Shown piece by piece: positions 13,582 through 14,517 of a stretch of DNA of 14,517 nt; the first letter of the stretch is position 1; each line of letters opens with the position of its first letter. Under the pieces are notes generated by a model. That model was not told the origin of the DNA. It saw only the letters and a program-made list of their open reading frames with translations, and did no database searches. The DNA is from CAZTAR01 sp043813895 (GTDB lineage: Bacteria > Planctomycetota > Phycisphaerae > UBA1845 > UTPLA1): contig JBDRKQ010000011.1 of NCBI GenBank assembly GCA_043813895.1, forward strand, positions 1 through 14,517, in the 5' to 3' direction. The translations under genes were made by a program, and so were the position numbers.

Positions 13582-14517
13582 TCACGTCTCCACCGAAGAC
13601 CGGCTCCAAGCGTCAAACGAATGGGCCTTCCCGGCAAACGACTGCCCCATGAACTCCAAGAGCGACCGCGCCAGGGCGTCATAAGTGAAGTGGGCCAACA
13701 CGGCCTCCCGCATCTCCGACGCAAGCGATTGCCGTTCGTCTTCGTGTGAGAGAAAGTGCGCGATGCGATCCGCCAGCCCCTCGGAGCCTTGATAGACGAC
13801 CGCGCGATACCGTGGCCAAACACTGGAGGCCGTGTGGCGGCACCCCCACTCGCACTCCGCTTGTACGTTCAGCAACATCTCGCGCGTCGCAGTCACGCCT
13901 TCATCCGGGTCGTTGCCCCGAAGGCGGAGGAAACGTCGGTACTCGGCATCGTTCGGCGCAGGCAGGTCCGCAGGACGAAGCTGGAACGGTGGCGATAGGT
14001 TGCTTTCACGAACGTGTCGCAGGATCGCATGATTCAGCGCATGGGACAGGTCGGACGGTTTCTCCTGTATCAGGAAGAACCCTCCGGCACAGAGACCGTC
14101 CAGCACGCGCTGGTGCAACGCGGAATTGCAGCCGGCGTGCAGGCTGATCTTCGCCGCCCGAAAAGCGCGGCCCAGCGGTCTGCCGTGCTCGACCGGCCCC
14201 CTGGCAAACCGTGCGAACTCCGCCCGCTCGTGCCAGCCCTGTCCGTACAGATGGAATCGCCCGCCCGTCTCATCCGCCCAACGCGCCGCTGCGCGGATCG
14301 CTTCCTCGCGGAGATACTGATGTGCAATGAACCGCTGCATCCCCAGGACTTCACTGTGCGCGGCGTGGTCCGCAATCGCTACGCCTGTCTCGCGCTCCAC
14401 GCGTTTGATCAGGCCGTCATAGTCGTAGTCACCGCAAAAAGCAGGCTCGCGAACCACGGACATCAACGTCTCGTGCGCCGCATCTACAAACGCCAGGGCA
14501 CGCCCCTCGAAGTGGTC
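13582..14517 (-). CDS. CgeB-like glycosyltransferase (GT-B type), 5' end outside the window
   Basis: The frame is open to the window edge: the 17 codons before the TTG-ATG at 14466-14461 contain no stop and read as a natural continuation (ALAFVDAAHETLM). The true start therefore lies beyond 14517, and at least 311 residues are present. The visible part has FHLYGQGWHERAEF, then AKISLHAGCNSALHQRVLDG and LCAGGFFLIQE. This is the donor-side pattern of CgeB/YkvP-like glycosyltransferases (Glyco_trans_1_2), in which the loop GxxxxRxxD/LxACGGFxL follows the sugar-nucleotide site. The C-terminus (YDALARSLLEFM) is a typical closing helix. It would probably act in the cytoplasm on a glycan or protein. 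It precedes the two radical SAM genes on the same strand, separated by a palindromic element. Confidence 0.82.
   Translation of the reverse strand, partial: DHFEGRALAFVDAAHETLMSVVREPAFCGDYDYDGLIKRVERETGVAIADHAAHSEVLGMQRFIAHQYLREEAIRAAARWADETGGRFHLYGQGWHERAEFARFARGPVEHGRPLGRAFRAAKISLHAGCNSALHQRVLDGLCAGGFFLIQEKPSDLSHALNHAILRHVRESNLSPPFQLRPADLPAPNDAEYRRFLRLRGNDPDEGVTATREMLLNVQAECEWGCRHTASSVWPRYRAVVYQGSEGLADRIAHFLSHEDERQSLASEMREAVLAHFTYDALARSLLEFMGQSFAGKAHSFDAWSRSSVET

Noticed and set aside
13464..13823. N-terminal extension of the second radical SAM protein
   Set aside because: The frame runs antisense-like through the palindromic element and the CgeB-like gene; MKLVLHKPLV at 13463 is the expected domain start.
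14461..14466. TTG/ATG as the start of the CgeB-like gene
   Set aside because: The frame is open to the window edge with coding-like residues before it, so the start lies outside the window.

Overview
This 14.5 kb, GC-rich window looks like chromosomal DNA of a planctomycete or close relative (inference). The grounds are a split pseudopilin operon of the kind common in that phylum, dense short hairpin repeats whose translations give peptides such as GETPVPQ, and B12-type radical SAM enzymes encoded near glycosyltransferases. No rRNA, tRNA, transposase or phage gene is visible.

Left part (1-3706, minus strand). One probable operon reads from 3706 leftwards: a GspG-like major pseudopilin, a PilV/GspI-like protein, a PilW/GspJ-like protein, a large PilX/GspK-like protein and a small membrane-anchored coiled-coil protein. 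Together they would form the (pseudo)pilus of a type II secretion or type IV pilus machine; the motor, secretin and prepilin peptidase are not in the window. Just downstream of the last gene lies an array of hairpin repeats (4-230). It holds four 41-bp units, then the same hairpin in the opposite orientation with a compensated stem, ending in three 18-bp half-units.

Middle (3707-6538). A 379-bp structured, gene-free stretch precedes the pilin gene. Then come a cytosine deaminase of the yeast FCY1 type (minus) and, divergently, an unrecognised polytopic membrane protein (plus) that ends inside the 3' end of the next gene.

Right part (6420-14517). This is an apparent glycan or small-molecule modification cluster. 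It holds a GT4 glycosyltransferase with a TPR-like tail (minus), two SAM-dependent methyltransferases (plus, overlapping by 7 nt), two B12-binding-type radical SAM enzymes (minus) and a CgeB-like glycosyltransferase (minus, cut by the window edge). The most striking point is that one ~90-residue Rossmann-like module, with a GAGxHT loop and a DD pair, occurs three times. It is N-terminal in the second methyltransferase and C-terminal in both radical SAM enzymes. This suggests the three enzymes share a ligand, carrier or partner.

Short palindromic repeats of several types lie in and around these genes. One is read in frame inside the GT4 gene, one supplies the stop codon of a radical SAM gene, and a 76-bp element with 13-bp terminal inverted repeats sits between the CgeB-like gene and the first radical SAM gene. 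The GT4 gene appears to start at a rare ATT codon.
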